This document shows, one piece after another, positions 47,833 to 60,100 of a stretch of DNA of 64,000 nucleotides (positions are counted from its first letter, which is position 1; each line of letters begins with the position of its first letter). Under the pieces are notes generated by a model. It was not told the DNA's origin. It saw nothing but the letters and a program-made list of their open reading frames with translations, and made no database searches. This DNA is from Myrica gale. Lineage: Eukaryota; Streptophyta; Magnoliopsida; Fagales; Myricaceae. Location of the stretch: positions 3,397,001-3,461,000 of the forward strand of contig OZ005621.1 of NCBI GenBank assembly GCA_963930655.1. Direction: 5' to 3'. Made by a program: the position numbers and the translations under genes.

Positions 47833-48293
47833 TAGGGCTGAAAACTGAATTTTCGGTCCAGTTTTCGGATCGGATATCCGCCGGACCGGACCACTTATAA
47901 GTGGTCCGGTCCGGTTTTAATTTTTTTCAATTTTTTATTTTTTATTTTTTTTAAAAAAAATTAGGTTAATTTCAAAGGGGGGAGTGCATATAAAAATGTT
48001 GAGTTTAAAAACTTTTTTAGGTTAATTTCAAAGGGGCAAGTGCATATAAAAATGTAGAGTTTTAGTTTAGATTGAAATTAAACTTTTTAAATTTATAATT
48101 TGTATTAAAAATTATAAAAAAAATATTTTTATTTATTTATTTATTAAATGCGATCCGGACTATATTTATTAAAAAAGAAGCCGAATCGGACCGAACTGCA
48201 TTTTAAAAACTAGGATCGGACCGGACTGCATTTTAAGAACTAGGATCGGACCGTAAATTCGGTCCGATCCGCAGTTCGGTTGTGTGCAGCCCT
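47833..48293. mobile_element. Non-autonomous DNA transposon with CGGTCCGGTCCGG-rich arms
   Basis: Ends TAGGGCTG and CAGCCCT are inverted copies, and the arms carry repeated GGACCGGACC / GGTCCGGTCC and GGATCGGACCG blocks. Inside, TTAGGTTAATTTCAAAGGGG occurs twice (near 47963 and 48017). The end pattern fits a hAT-type MITE, but no exact 8-bp target duplication could be fixed. Confidence 0.5.
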
Positions 48294-49394
48294 CATCAGG
48301 AGAAAAAACCCCACGTGACTTGACTTTTTACCAAATCGAGAGGACCATCAATATCGTATTAAAAAAGGCTGTCAAATGATTACCATTTTCCTCTCTTAAA
48401 TTCTGTGAAATGGACATTGCTTTTGCATCGAATTGTTAAGCTCCTTGACCTTTTCACCAAGCATATAGACACAACCATATTTAAGTATTAAACTATCCCT
48501 TGTACGAAAAATATGCTCTTCGTACAAAATATTTTAATCCATCTTATATCGGATTGACAGCTCTTTTAACGACTTTAAAACCTTGGGTTCCATTCTTCCT
48601 ACTTGTTTTTTTTCCCTCTCTTACTCTAAAGTTGACCGGGTAATAATGCAAAGATAACTGTGCAAATTATCAAATTTTTTATTGTTTTATTTGAATTTTA
48701 TAATTTCTACTTTTTATTTTTTATTCCACGTGAAAGACGCATAATCTTCCATGCGGCACTCCAATATCAACGGGTCATGCTCGTTTATTTAGATCAATAC
48801 TCTATCACACAAACATGTATTTACGATTGTAAATGAACTGAGTTATTCAAGAAAAACTCAAACTTGGATCGTATAAGTTTGGATCGTATAAGCTCGACTC
48901 GAGCTTAGTTCGTTTAATAAACGAGTCGAGTTTGAACATCATTTATAGCTCGAATATTAAACGAGTCAAACTTGGTTAAACTCGGTTCGACTCGATTTTG
49001 GAAAAAAAGTATAAAAGGTGCATAATTGAAGCATAATGGAGAAAGGAAAAAGAGTAAGGAGAGATAGATATTTAAGTGGTTCAGTCAAGACGATCTACAT
49101 CCACTCTAAAAGGCATATATGGTTGTGTTTGTATTATAAATTCATACAGATTACAAAGTTGAAGTCTCTATATACGAGAATATTCATATATTTAAAAATT
49201 AAAACGTTGAATCTTGATAACGATTTGATATCACCATAACAATAATATCATATCAAATTATCTATAACATAATTAAACTCGCAAATAAAACTCATATAAG
49301 CTTAACTCGGCTCATTTGAGCATTTAAAAGCTTGGTACACTTGTATGTATGAGTCGTTTCTTATTTATTTATTGGTTTATATTTAATAGTCACA

Positions 49395-49805
49395 TATTAG
49401 TAAAAGAGATAATACACTTTTCATTCATCAACTACCAGGTCTATGACATATTGCATTCTAAACTACCATTTTTGACATATTGCAACCTCCAACTACCAAT
49501 GTTAGACACTTTGCACCCTAAACTACCCACTTTGACACATTACATTTTTCAACTACTAATGTTAAACACTTTGCACCCTCCATTTGACAATAATACTCTC
49601 GAGAAATTAATGAATTAACAATAATATTTTCAATATATGCAAAATGGGTCAAGGGCATTATCGTCATTTAAGTCTAAAAATTGACAAAGGGTGCATAATG
49701 TCTAAGATTGGTAGTTAGATGGTGTAATGTGTCAAAAATGATAGTTTAGGATGCAAAGTGCAAAACCTATGATAGTTCGTGGGTGAAAAATAGATTTTCC
49801 CCTTA
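49395..49805. repeat. Nested inverted-repeat element with internal short tandem units
   Basis: The left arm has repeated units CAACTACCA...GACA(T/C)(A/T)TTGCA (about 49430-49580). The right arm (about 49680-49800) carries their inverted form: GGTGCATAATGTC, GGTAGTTAGATGG, AGTTTAGGATGCAAAGTG. Confidence 0.65.
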
Positions 49806-50190
49806 ACAAGATATGCATTTGATTATATTTAATATATGAATGGATGAGTATTATCCATAAGGATTTGTTATGTTCTCTACATATTAAATATATGTTGTAA
49901 GTCATTTTCGCCAATTAACATAGGTTATATATGAATCTAAATAGTTTATAAAATAAAGTTCGCACAAATGTCAAGTGTTTATAATGTACTATGACATCAT
50001 GTGTATAATGTACTATGACACCATGTGTCGAGGCTTGATTTGAGTTTTTGTTTATGATATCCATGTTTGGTAAGCTCATATTTTATTGGTTGAGTCGAGT
50101 TTGAGCTCGGCTCGAATAACTCAAACTCGAATCGTGTATATATTTTTAATCAAGTTTGAGCTCGTTCGAACATGAAAATTTTAATATAAC

Positions 50191-50347
50191 GTTTGTCAAA
50201 TTAAAATTTTAACACCAAAATTTTATCATCATTACAATTTGCTCTCTCTTTTTCATTTTTTCACCAACTTTTTCATTATATCTCTCTTCCTTTTTACCAA
50301 CTCCTAAAATTTTATTAAAATTTTGTTAAAATTTTAACATGACAAAC
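50191..50347. repeat. 157-bp nested MITE with GTTTGTCA ends
   Basis: The left end GTTTGTCAAATTAAAATTTT and the reverse complement of the right end, GTTTGTCATGTTAAAATTTT, match at 18 of 20 positions. The body holds CTCTCTCTTT and TCACCAACT blocks like those in the 362-1332 palindrome centre. It sits inside the GAGCTCG-rich host element. Confidence 0.75.
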
Positions 50348-50660
50348 GCCATGTAAATGATTCGAGTTCAAACACCCCTGCAAAAAGCTCGATTCAATCT
50401 TGGTTCGAGCTTGAACTTGCATATATGTTTAACGAGTCGAGTTTAAACAGTTAATACTCGGTTCGACTCAACTCGAATATAACCCTACAACCCTACGTAT
50501 CATTATGATTGGAGAGATATAATGAGGCTGCTGGGGTGATATTACAATATGGTAATTTATGGGAGTGAATGAAATATTTTTTAAAATTTCTTAATTTTTT
50601 AGGGTTTTTAGAGGCCATGCATCTCCCATTAGCTTTTCAGAGCATTATCATATTTTAAAT

Positions 50661-51083
50661 AAGGAATAAGTACACTTTGCCCCCTTGTCTTTAGGGTCAT
50701 TTACACTTTGCATCCCGATGTTTTTTTATTTTTGATACATTGAACCCATTATCTTCCACATTTTTTGCAATCTGGATCACGTACCCAATTTGCCGTCCAA
50801 ATTGACGGATTTTGTCAACACATGCACCGGTCGACCGCTACAATGCACCGGTCGACCGCTACATGAAACTATCGACCGACTCGTCATGTCTCTCACGTTA
50901 CCTTTGTAGCGATCGATCGGTTCACGTGTTGACAAAATTCGTCAATTTAGACATCCAAATTGGGTACGGGGTCCAGATTGCAAAAATGTGGAAGATAATG
51001 GGTCCAATGTATCAAAAATAAAATATCGGGGTGCAAATTGTAAATGACCCAAAGACAAGGGTGGCAAATTGTATTTATCCCTT
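50661..51083. repeat. Inverted-repeat element with four GTCGACCG-like cores
   Basis: AAGGAATAAGTACACTTTGC (left) pairs with GCAAATTGTATTTATCCCTT (right). Inner arms pair as well, for example ATTTACACTTTGCATCCCGA with TCGGGGTGCAAATTGTAAAT. The centre (50817-50930) contains ACCGGTCGACCGCTACA twice in tandem, then ATCGACCGAC and GATCGATCGGTTC. It abuts the gene-carrying TIR element to its right. Confidence 0.75.
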
Positions 51084-51409
51084 AAAATAATTGGAAATTT
51101 AGCAGTTTAGTCTTTGAGTTTTACCTGCTTTTACTTTTTAGTACTTGAATTTAATTTTTTCAAATTTTAGTCCTTGAATTTGTATTTTTTGACAAAATGA
51201 TCTATCCGTCAGGAATCCGTTAGTTTCACTAACGAAAGTGCCACTTCAACTGCTGATGTGGCTCAAAATCACCGTTCCGAAAAAAAAAACGTCAAAAAAA
51301 AAAGTATACGTTTAATTTGGCTGAAATTTAGAAGTGGCAACTAACGATGTGCCGTTTTAAATATATTTTTTTTTCTTAGGACGTGCCGTTTTAAATAGCT
51401 TAGATTTAA

Positions 51410-51700
51410 CTGTCATAAAAAGCAACACGATCTCGCCTAGATACGCGTCCATGGTTTTGGCGACTCTCTGCATCGCAATGGAACAGGTGTCTCCGAAAGC
51501 ACCGGTGCTGAACACGGCCACACTCTTCTCCTTCTCCGTGAATCCTGAGATTATCCTTCACACGCTCTCCAGATTGAACAGCCTCTCGCCGTCGTAAGTG
51601 AACGATAGAACCAGAAGGTCGTCGACGGCCACGTGCTCCAGGATTGCCGACATCCTCTTCTCGAGCTCGTTCTTGCCCGAGGCTTTCAGAAGGAACCATA
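51410..51700 (-). pseudogene. Unrecognised captured gene piece
   Basis: On the minus strand one frame reads KNELEKRMSAILEHVAVDDL, then LVLSFTYDGERLFNLESV and a stop. Another stretch in the same neighbourhood reads KSVAVFSTGAFGDTCSIAMQ and RVAKTMDAYLGEIVL. Composition and codon look are those of a real coding exon and are more GC-rich than the surroundings. I do not recognise the family. It is fused to the UBA piece via a short region with a twice-repeated GCCTATGGTTCCTTCTGA block (51690-51810). Confidence 0.4.
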
Positions 51701-51799
51701 GGCGAGGCTTTCACAAGTGAATGCAAGGATGCACCCATTGATTTCCATGAACCCGGAGGCTCAGAAGGAACCATAGGCGAAAGTGAGGATGCACCCATT

Positions 51800-52910
51800 G
51801 TGCCCCATGCACCCCCCAACCCAGTTGACGTAGAATCCACAGGCCCAAACATGAAAGGAAATTGTTCATAAGGAGCCTGATCGTAAAAGTGCTCCAAGCT
51901 CTGATTTTCCCGACCCAATCTACCCCCATTCAAATTTTGTATGAACTTCACATTTTACCGCATGTTCTCGACAGCTGGAACACTACTTGAATACCATTGA
52001 ACTGCCCCTGATGGAGACTGGAGAGGACACTAGAAACAGGGTATTGCATGGCACCTATGGATTGGGGACGCTGCTCACAACTACTGGCTCCCTCACTGCT
52101 CCTTGCTGTGCTACTCTTCCTTCATTTCCAGCTACACCAACCCACACCTCCACTTTTGCTGATGAAGGTGTTATCTGCAAGGGTGGTGCATTTAATGATG
52201 CAGAAGGGCCTGATCCAGCACCAGCACACCTCTTCTCCGCCAGTGCATTTAGTTTATTTGTCTTTAGAAACTGCAGGTTCCTTTTTCCCAGGATCTGGAG
52301 ATGTTGGTTGTCTTGGGGTAGTTAAAATCACTTTCATTTCTTCGATGTTGTATTGTAAATGAAGCTGCCGGCATTTCTTGTGGGCTCGTCAGGTTATTGG
52401 TCACAGCAGTTCCTTCTAGTTTTAGTGGAGTTGCAGATTGTTCCTGCTTCTGTGCCTTTATGGCATCTTCTGCCTTCTCAAGATCACCTTCACAGGCAAA
52501 AACAGCTCTTTCAACCTCTTGCTTTGAGCATCTGTATCTCACCTCCAATGCCAAAATCTGAGAAAGCTCTTCACTAATATCAATTTTCAAATTAGCTCCA
52601 CTTCCAAGGTTAATATTATCCTTTTGTGGAGCTTCTTCCTCATTTCCCTCCAAAAGCCAGGAAACTGATTCCGCTACCTTCACCTCATTCAACATCAACG
52701 CCAATGTGACCCATTCAGAAGGGAACCCCATTGCCACCAGCTGTTGAGAAAGTGCTTCCAGCTTACTCGACATGAGATAGCCAATATTGCAACGATCATG
52801 CAACTCTTGGGCCCTCCTCTCTCTCTGACGCTGGTGCTTCCTCTCATTTTGTAGACGGGTTTTCTCTGCTTATCATTGTGAGTTTTGAAGAACAGCCACA
52901 TCATCAGCAG
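51800..52910 (-). pseudogene. Intronless, broken copy of a plant UBA-domain gene
   Basis: Reading leftward from about 52905, the frame gives ADDVAVLQNSQ, then two stops (TGA TAA), then EKTRLQNERKHQRQRERRAQ and onward through LHDRC..YLMSSKLEALSQQL, VAMGFPSEWVTLALM and SWLLEGNEEEAPQ. This is an Arg/Gln-rich helix followed by a ubiquitin-associated (UBA) fold signature (M-G-F/P near its start). A second UBA/TS-N-like segment follows (LSQILALEVRYRCSKQEVER, AVFACEGDLEKAEDAIK). The longest open piece, 52264-52803, has no introns although the family is expected to have them (my recollection), which suggests a retro-copied or spliced source. After a stop, further gene-like sequence continues to about 51800. 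Product, if any, would be a truncated UBA protein. Confidence 0.55.
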
Positions 52911-53088
52911 TTGAAGTTGAAGTGGCACTTGGAAACGGGAGGTTGAAGTTGAAGTTGCACTTGGAAACGGATCTGACCGGAAGGATAATTTTGTAAAAAA
53001 AAAAATAAATTTAAGAACTAAAATTTAAAAACTAAAAAATAAGTAAAACTCAAGGATTAAACCGTTTTTAAACTCCCAAAATAATTTT

Positions 53089-54126
53089 CAACCTATCAGA
53101 TCCATCGAAGGCAAAGCCAGTTACTTATGTTCCACATACTTGTACGGTTGTACCACGTGAGGGCCCTACTTTGAAGTTTTTAGTGCCGTACGCTAAAAGA
53201 TAACACTATGTTCACATGTGCTCAGGTACACTGATCCCTAATACGCAACCACTAAATCGAACGGTTCATATCATATTGAAGTCAGATGGGAATCAGAAAC
53301 CGAGTTATTTTAAAGTTTCAGCCAGTAAATTATTAAGCTTAGCGTAGGCTCGGCTCACTTGATCATTTTCAACGTTAGATTAGTATTTATTGACTGCGCC
53401 GTTTATCTGTACGGCCCCTACGGAGCATTGGGGACCTCTTCAGGCGGTAGCCGGTATCCTTTAAAGATAATTATAATTGAAACTATAAACCCACGCGCTT
53501 TCCGTTTACCAAATACCAACTGCACACACGGCATTAAACTATGTATCGTGTCTATTTCTTTTTGCATTTTAATATATAATTTAGATAAAAAAATTGAATA
53601 ATCTTGATTCAAGAAAAATATAAATTATTAAATATAAACTTGATACTAACATATAATAAAATTAATTTCTATTATTATTCACGTTATAATAATAATAAAA
53701 ATATATTAAAATCATCTGTAATTTAAGTTCTGCGGTAATTATATTTATGTAAATTGCAGTATTATTTTTAAAAAAAATTTGAAATAGGCAAGGGAAATTG
53801 AGGGAAAAATATATAAAGAAATTTATAGGAAGGTGGATGAGCCTTGGCCCTTGACTTCCCGCCAAACGGGGCACGTTAAACACACGCGCCTACACCATGT
53901 GTCACCATTGCCGACCACAGCTCACAGGAAAAAACAAAGAGAAAAAGTACATTCAACGGTTACAACACGGCGTTTTTTTCTGTCCATGGTACTAACGAGA
54001 AGTACAGAGGTAGAAAAAGAATCCAGAAAGAAATAGAAAAATAAGCGATGATATTTCTGTCTTTTTCACATTTCCTCTTCTTCCTCAGCCCCTCCCCACT
54101 CTCTTCTTGGCTCACTTTCTCTCTCG
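53089..54126. other. Intergenic region and upstream sequence of the SPPL gene
   Basis: No gene in 53089-53800. The 53530-53800 part is very AT-rich. The last 130 bases before the SPPL start are pyrimidine-rich (CTTCTTCCTCAGCCCCTCCC, TCTCTCTCG), typical of a plant core-promoter Y patch or 5' leader. No convincing TATA box was found. Confidence 0.4.
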
Positions 54127-54138
54127 ATGGAACCCTAA
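54127..54138 (+). promoter_or_regulatory. Minimal upstream ORF (Met-Glu-Pro-stop) before the SPPL start
   Basis: ATG GAA CCC TAA lies 45 bases before the main ATG at 54184, in a CTCTCGATGG context. If transcription starts in or before the pyrimidine-rich stretch, scanning ribosomes would meet it first. Its presence in the mRNA is inferred. Confidence 0.45.
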
Positions 54139-54183
54139 GCTTCTTCGGAACTCTGACAGAGGCAATCTAAGCTTTTTTCTACG

Positions 54184-57100
54184 ATGGATTTTCAAAGAGC
54201 TTTATGTGTAGTGGGAGTTGTATTAGTTCTGAGTGTGTCTCTGGCGTCAGCCGGAGACATAGTTCACCACGACGACATCGCTCCCAAGCGGCCTGGCTGC
54301 GAGAACAACTTCGTTCTGGTATGGCAAACACATCAAACTCTAATTCATACTTCCTAGTAAGATTCGTTGTAGGTTACCTTTTTTTGGCCTGAGCATACTG
54401 TTTGGAAGCTGAGAAAATGGAGGGACATAGGAATAGTAGAGATACACGAAAAGGAGGTTTCATTTTTGCTCTTATTTTTAGTTATGTGTTGGGAACGGAG
54501 AGTCTGATTCAATTTGGCTGAATAGTCGTTGATTTTTTTCTTGATTCTTCTTATTTTGCCTTCTTTGGCCATCTGTCTGGTTTCTGAGAAAACTGGGGGC
54601 AAAAAAATTGGAGAGGGGAGGGATTTTTTGTTTTTGGTTCAATTTGATTTGAATTTTTGGAAATGAAATGCTCGATTCAGCTTAGATGGGTAGCTAGACT
54701 AGTGCTACGGAGTGGGAGATAGAGGAAGTGGTTATGTTTTAGCTGCCGTAGATAACTGAAGATAAGAAGCATAGTTCTGCTGATATCTTATTTTTTTCCT
54801 GACTTAATGTTGGATTATTACTGAAGGATGGGGAAAAGGAGGGCGAATTCAAAAAATAATTATCTTCAAGGGTGGGATATGTTGCTTTGGGCATTGCGAA
54901 ATGGAAAGTCAGATTCAATTCAAGCAAAATAGTCATTTGTGCTTGATTGAATGAAATCTCCCATCTTCTTGAATTCAAGATGGCGAATAAAATCTTCTTG
55001 GATCTTTTTTTTTTCTTTCTAAATAAGCATATTATTAAGACCCACCAGTGATAACTCAAGGGGTAAACCTTGGGTTGTCACCGGAAAGGATAGAAACAGG
55101 GATAACATCAGTGGGAATATTCCCAACGAGATTTTCAGACAACGCCCATCTAGCAAGGTTATGAGCGGCTGAGTTAGCAGTGCGCTTTACATGCTTAAAA
55201 GACCAAGAGCAGTGACAGGAGCTCAGAGCTAATGTGTCAGCAATGAGTGTACGAATACGCCAATCCATAGGGCCACCACAATCTGATAGAGCATCGATCA
55301 CAGTCTTTGAGTCCCCTTCAAAGATAATAGTCTCGTACTGTAACAAACTCGCCTCCTGAACGGCAAAAAGCACCGCTCTAGCCTCGCCCTCAAGAGGGCT
55401 GCTGGGAGGAAGGCTCTTTGTCCAAGCAAAGAGTATTGATCCTTCTGCGTTCCGACAAACCACAGCCACAAAAGAACAGGAGTGTCTCACGGCTACGTCA
55501 AAGTTGATTTTCTAGACATTTTCAGGAGGGGGACGCCAAAGAACAGGGGGATTCGGCCTAAGAGCCTCATTCCAAGCCAAAGAATGCTCAAGATACAGCG
55601 CACGGATCTTAGCAATCACCACCTGAGGTTCAGCCTGAATACCATGGTGAACGAACTGGTTCCGAGAAAACCATAAAGAGTCCAGCAGAATAGCAGAAAA
55701 GAGGATGAACAACTGGAGATCCTCCAAAGGGAGATGAAGGGAAACATCAGCATGTAAAATTAACTGGATCCACTCACCAATGCTACGGGAAGGCATACCA
55801 CTTAGATTGAGCGTCCACTTCTTGGATCTATACAAATGTTGAAAGTAACAACGTGCATGTATACTTGCAGGCATATGCGTTGCCTTTTTGACATCTAAAC
55901 AGAACCTTATCTTGCGGCAATTTGCTCTCTCTTTTTCCAGCATCTTCCCTCTTGGGAGTCCCCATTAGTTGATAAAAAAATCAGCAACTGAAATTTTTTT
56001 CATGTCTTCAAGGATTGGAAAATTTACGGAGTCAAGAAGAAGAAAAAAAGAAACATTGTGTCAGAATGAAGAGGGCTTTGCAATAATTGAGAGAATTCAG
56101 CTTAAAATCCCTTTCCTTTCTGACATTTTTTCCTCAACAACAACAATTAGCCTTACTACTGTCTTGAAGTTTATGTTGTTGATTTTGTGTTTTTTGAGTA
56201 TTTGAAACGTGTCCCATAAAGCTTTGCTCAAGGTAAGTAGTTATTCTTTACATGTTTATTTCCAAACAAAAACTTCAGGCTCTTTTCTTCCAAAGTTTTG
56301 ATTGGTTGCTAGAAAATGAATGGAAAGGAAATGCAAAAGTCTAACCTTATTCCAGGTTCTTGTGGCAGCAAAAACTCTTCTTGCAGGAAAAAAAATGAGG
56401 AAGCATAACTCACTCAACGAACCCTTCATCTGCTGTACAGCTTTATGATCAAATTTTACTATGTTTCCAGTTTTGTGTACTAAACATGAATGTTCAAAAC
56501 TTAAAATCTATTTTTATCTGTTTCTTGGCCACAAAATGGAGCCCAAGCTTGTCATGCACGCATTTTTTTCAATTTTTATCGCTTTTATTAAATATAGATA
56601 ATCATATGACTGGCATTACAAAAGATTGTCCAATTTTGTTGATAGGTGAAAGTCCCAATTTGGGTTGACGGTGTAGAAACCAGCGAGTACGTTGGTGTTG
56701 GTGCGCGATTTGGACTGACGTTGGAATCAAAGGAAAAGCGTGCTAATCATACTAGAGTTGCTCTAGCTGATCCCCCTGATTGTTGTCACCCACTCAAAGA
56801 TAATGTATTCTATTTCTGAGATCTCTATATCATGTTCCTCGATTTTATGCTATTGGTGACTTCTTGATTCACATGTGAATGATTAATTTGATGCTTTTGT
56901 TTATGCATTCATTATGTGGAGTGCCTTGCCTTTTCGTAGCTTGCAGGGGAGGTCATTCTGGTGCACCGTGGAAATTGTAGTTTCACAACTAAGGCAAATA
57001 ATGCAGACAGTGCTGGTGCTTCAGCCATACTCATAGTAAACAACCATACTGGTATTTGTCTCATACATATCCCCTTTTTGGATTCATTTTTCAAACCTGC

Positions 57101-60100
57101 GGTCCATATCAGAGTTCTAGCGAGTTGAATGTGCTCAATGCCATATAATTACCTGTTTTAGGCTGCCGTTAGATTTGGTATGAGTTGAAGAAATTCTTTT
57201 CAAGATAAAAAATTAAATGCTTCCTACTGATTGGAACATATAAGATTAAGAAATGTGCAGTTTGACTCATGGTTGATGATTGGAAGTTACCTAAAGATTA
57301 TTTTGGACAAAGTCTGTAGAGTGGTTGTTATTCTAATTCGTTTGTCACTGTACCTGAATTCCCTCGATAAGTGGTTGCAAGATGGCAGTGTGAAAGCCAT
57401 GACATACATATTAAAAATCAAAGTTTTAACAGCATGATATATGGAGTGGGATAATTCTTAATTAAGCTAGATAGAGGATGTAGATCAGCGCACAATGAAC
57501 CTTTTACAGATATTGTTATCTCAAAAGATGATCACTTTCTTATTAGAGTGCAGAAATGCTTTTGAGAGGAAGACAAAAACATGTTTTTGACAGAAATTTG
57601 TCTTTTTCTTCTGCAGAACTTTTCAAGATGGTTTGTGAAGCCAATCAGACCGACGTAAATATAAGTATACCTGTAGTTATGCTTCCACAAAATGCCGGTG
57701 TAATCTTGGAAAAATATCTACAGAATGGCTCCACAGGTATGCTTTTTTTTTTTTTGAAGATATCTGTTAAGTTTTGTTTGACAACTAGCTTTGCCTCCCC
57801 ATCATTTAGAATTTTGTCTTTGGAATACTTTCCTTGCTTTGTAGTGCCTGATCTAGTACTTTGATTTCTTTCATATGGATTTCTGCTTGCAATGGTTGGC
57901 TTTTTTTAGTGTCAGTGCAGCTATACTCTCCACTGCGTCCCCTCGTTGACATTGCAGAGGTGTTTTTGTGGCTTATGGCTGTTGGTACCATCCTATGTGC
58001 TTCGTATTGGTCTGCATGGCGTGCCAGAGAAGCAGCTATTGAGCGGGACAAGCTATTAAAGGTTATCTTTTGGTTTTCCAGATCTTTGTTGGGATTGAAT
58101 CAGCAACTAATCTGACAATGGATTGGTGCTCTGATTGCAGGATGGTTCAGATGAAATCCTAAGTTCAGAAAGTGTTGGTTCTAGTGGATTTGTAGATATC
58201 AATACTACCGCAGCGATTCTATTTGTTGTGATTGCCTCATGTTTCCTGGTTCTGCTCTATAAACTAATGTCAACATGGTTTATTGAGTTGCTGGTGGTTC
58301 TCTTTTGCATTGGTGGGGTAGAGGTGAGTATGTCTTCTGTGGTATGCATGCTTGGTTCATTAGAATTGAATTCCGTGCATTTTTTTTTTGTAGAAACCAA
58401 GCTATGAGCAACTCTCTACTTAGCATATGTTACTTGGTATTTGGTGTGCATTGAGCTTGGTATTTTCTCTTAATGTTGCAATCACCATTTCCTAGATTTT
58501 GGGCCTGAAATTTCAATGTCGACATGCAATGTACCTGGCTGTTTTATTTGTTAGTGAAATCTCTACTTTCGTTTGCATATGATATACGTTCTTGAGGCAA
58601 AAGAGAAACTCTTGGCATTGGTTTGCATTTCATGTAAACGTCTCACTTGGAGCCATGAGCCACTGAGATTAGGCCTTAAGATGTTTTTCCTCATCCATCA
58701 TGAGGTTATTTTGAATGGATAGACATGCTAGAATATGACATTATAAAAAACCTTAGTTCTAAGGAGTGATTTTGTTGAATTTGATCTGCATATCATTCTA
58801 GACACTTTTCGCAGACATGCTGAACCTTGTTTGTCTCTTTGTTCTTACAGGGCCTGCAAACTTGCTTGGTAACTTTGTTGTCATGGTAAATATATTTTTC
58901 TTTCTTATATTGTTCTTTTTTTCCCTTTCCATTCTCTTTGATGTGTTCTCCTGAAAAAAGAGGAAGCGAAGGAGGATTTGATCTATCGATCTCATTTCTT
59001 GAAGTCACTGACATCACTCGAGAAGGATGACACTTTCTCGGGAAAGCATGTATTTAGTATCTTGAAGGTTTTTTATGTTTTGGTTGTTCCTATACATTTC
59101 TCTTTAACCTGAACCTTTATATCTTTTTCAGAAGGCATATTATTTAGTAAGCAATGAAATTTTGGAAGTCCTGGCAGATTTTTTTCATTCTTTTTTTGGG
59201 TAAGTAGTCCTGACAGATTTAAGATATGGGAGTAGACTCAAAAATTCAGATCCGAGAACAAACGAGGCAACCTTCTCTGAATGAGCTCCGGATACAACGA
59301 CTCCCACGCCGGGCAAACAAGGAAGCGGTCAATCCTCGACCAAGACGAAGCAGATCTACCACTGGACCAAGTGTACACACCACCAATCAACTCGAGGTCC
59401 ACCAACCCAAGATCAGACACAAACTCCGAAAAATCCCGCATGGCGCTCCTCGAGCCCCCGCCACCCGAACGTTCACTAGGAAAATGAGTCACATTAAAGT
59501 CCCCCCAATACACCAAGGTAAATTCCACCAAGTATGCACCCCCACCAACTCATCCCATAAGATCTTTCTACTGCAAGCATCATTAGGGCCATAAACTCAC
59601 AAAAAGAGCCACTGGATACCATCCACCACATTTCGAAAACTCAACGAAACAGAAAAAGATCCCACACAAGACTCAATCAACTCCAACGATCGAGTATCCC
59701 AAAGACACAAAATACCACCCGAAGCACCAACAACATCAAGACAACACCATTGAACATGGGGCCCACCCCACAACCGACGCTCCATGGCACGAGACATCTC
59801 AGCTACCTTAGTTTCCTGAAGACACTATTAAATCACCTTTCCACCCTCGTAAAAGATTCCCTACACTTTTGCATTTCTCTCGATCATTCAACCCCCGCAC
59901 ATTCCAACAAACAATCCGAGGCTTCATAAAGAAGTAACTAGAGCCTTCCCCACCTTTCAGCCCCTGCGAGAGCTAGATGAACTCCCATCATAATTCACTG
60001 AAGTATCCAAAGATTTTAATTCGCGAAGCAACTTACCACCTGATCTGCCCGACGGCTCTCTGCCCATCCCCCGCTCCATCTCCAAGGCAGCAAATAGTTG

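Larger units (their letters stand above)
48826..50497. mobile_element. Nested transposon complex rich in ACTCGAGTTTGAGCTCG blocks
   Basis: Outer arms (about 48830-49020 and 50035-50495) both carry repeated GAGTCGAGTTTGA and GGTTCGACTC blocks in inverted arrangement, the pattern of a plant hAT-like MITE. At least two further inverted-repeat elements are nested inside (49395-49805 and 50191-50347), plus a 49030-49120 segment of unclear origin. No coding capacity. Outer borders are approximate. Confidence 0.5.
51085..53088. mobile_element. About 2 kb TIR element carrying captured host-gene pieces
   Basis: The left end (about 51100-51275: TTTAGTCTTTGAGTTTTACC, then TTTTAGTCCTTGAATTTGTA, GACAAAATGATC, ATCCGTCAGGAATCCGT, GCCACTTCAACTGCTGATGT) is repeated inverted at the right end (about 53070-52890: TTAATCCTTGAGTTTTAC, then TTTTAGTTCTTAAATTT, ACAAAATTATCC, CCGGTCAGATCCGT, GCCACTTCAACTTCAACTGC). 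These ends belong to the same family as the foldback element at 362-1332. Between them lie pieces of at least one cellular gene in minus orientation and no transposase. This is the structure of a gene-capturing non-autonomous transposon (Pack-MULE-like). Target duplication could not be fixed. Confidence 0.7.

Noticed and set aside
49036..49239. 67-codon frame in the nested repeat complex
   Set aside because: It lies wholly within repeat sequence and has no coding features.
52355..52380. miR167-like GAAGCTGCCGGCAT
   Set aside because: It lies inside the captured UBA gene piece, has mismatches to miR167 and no pairing arm nearby.
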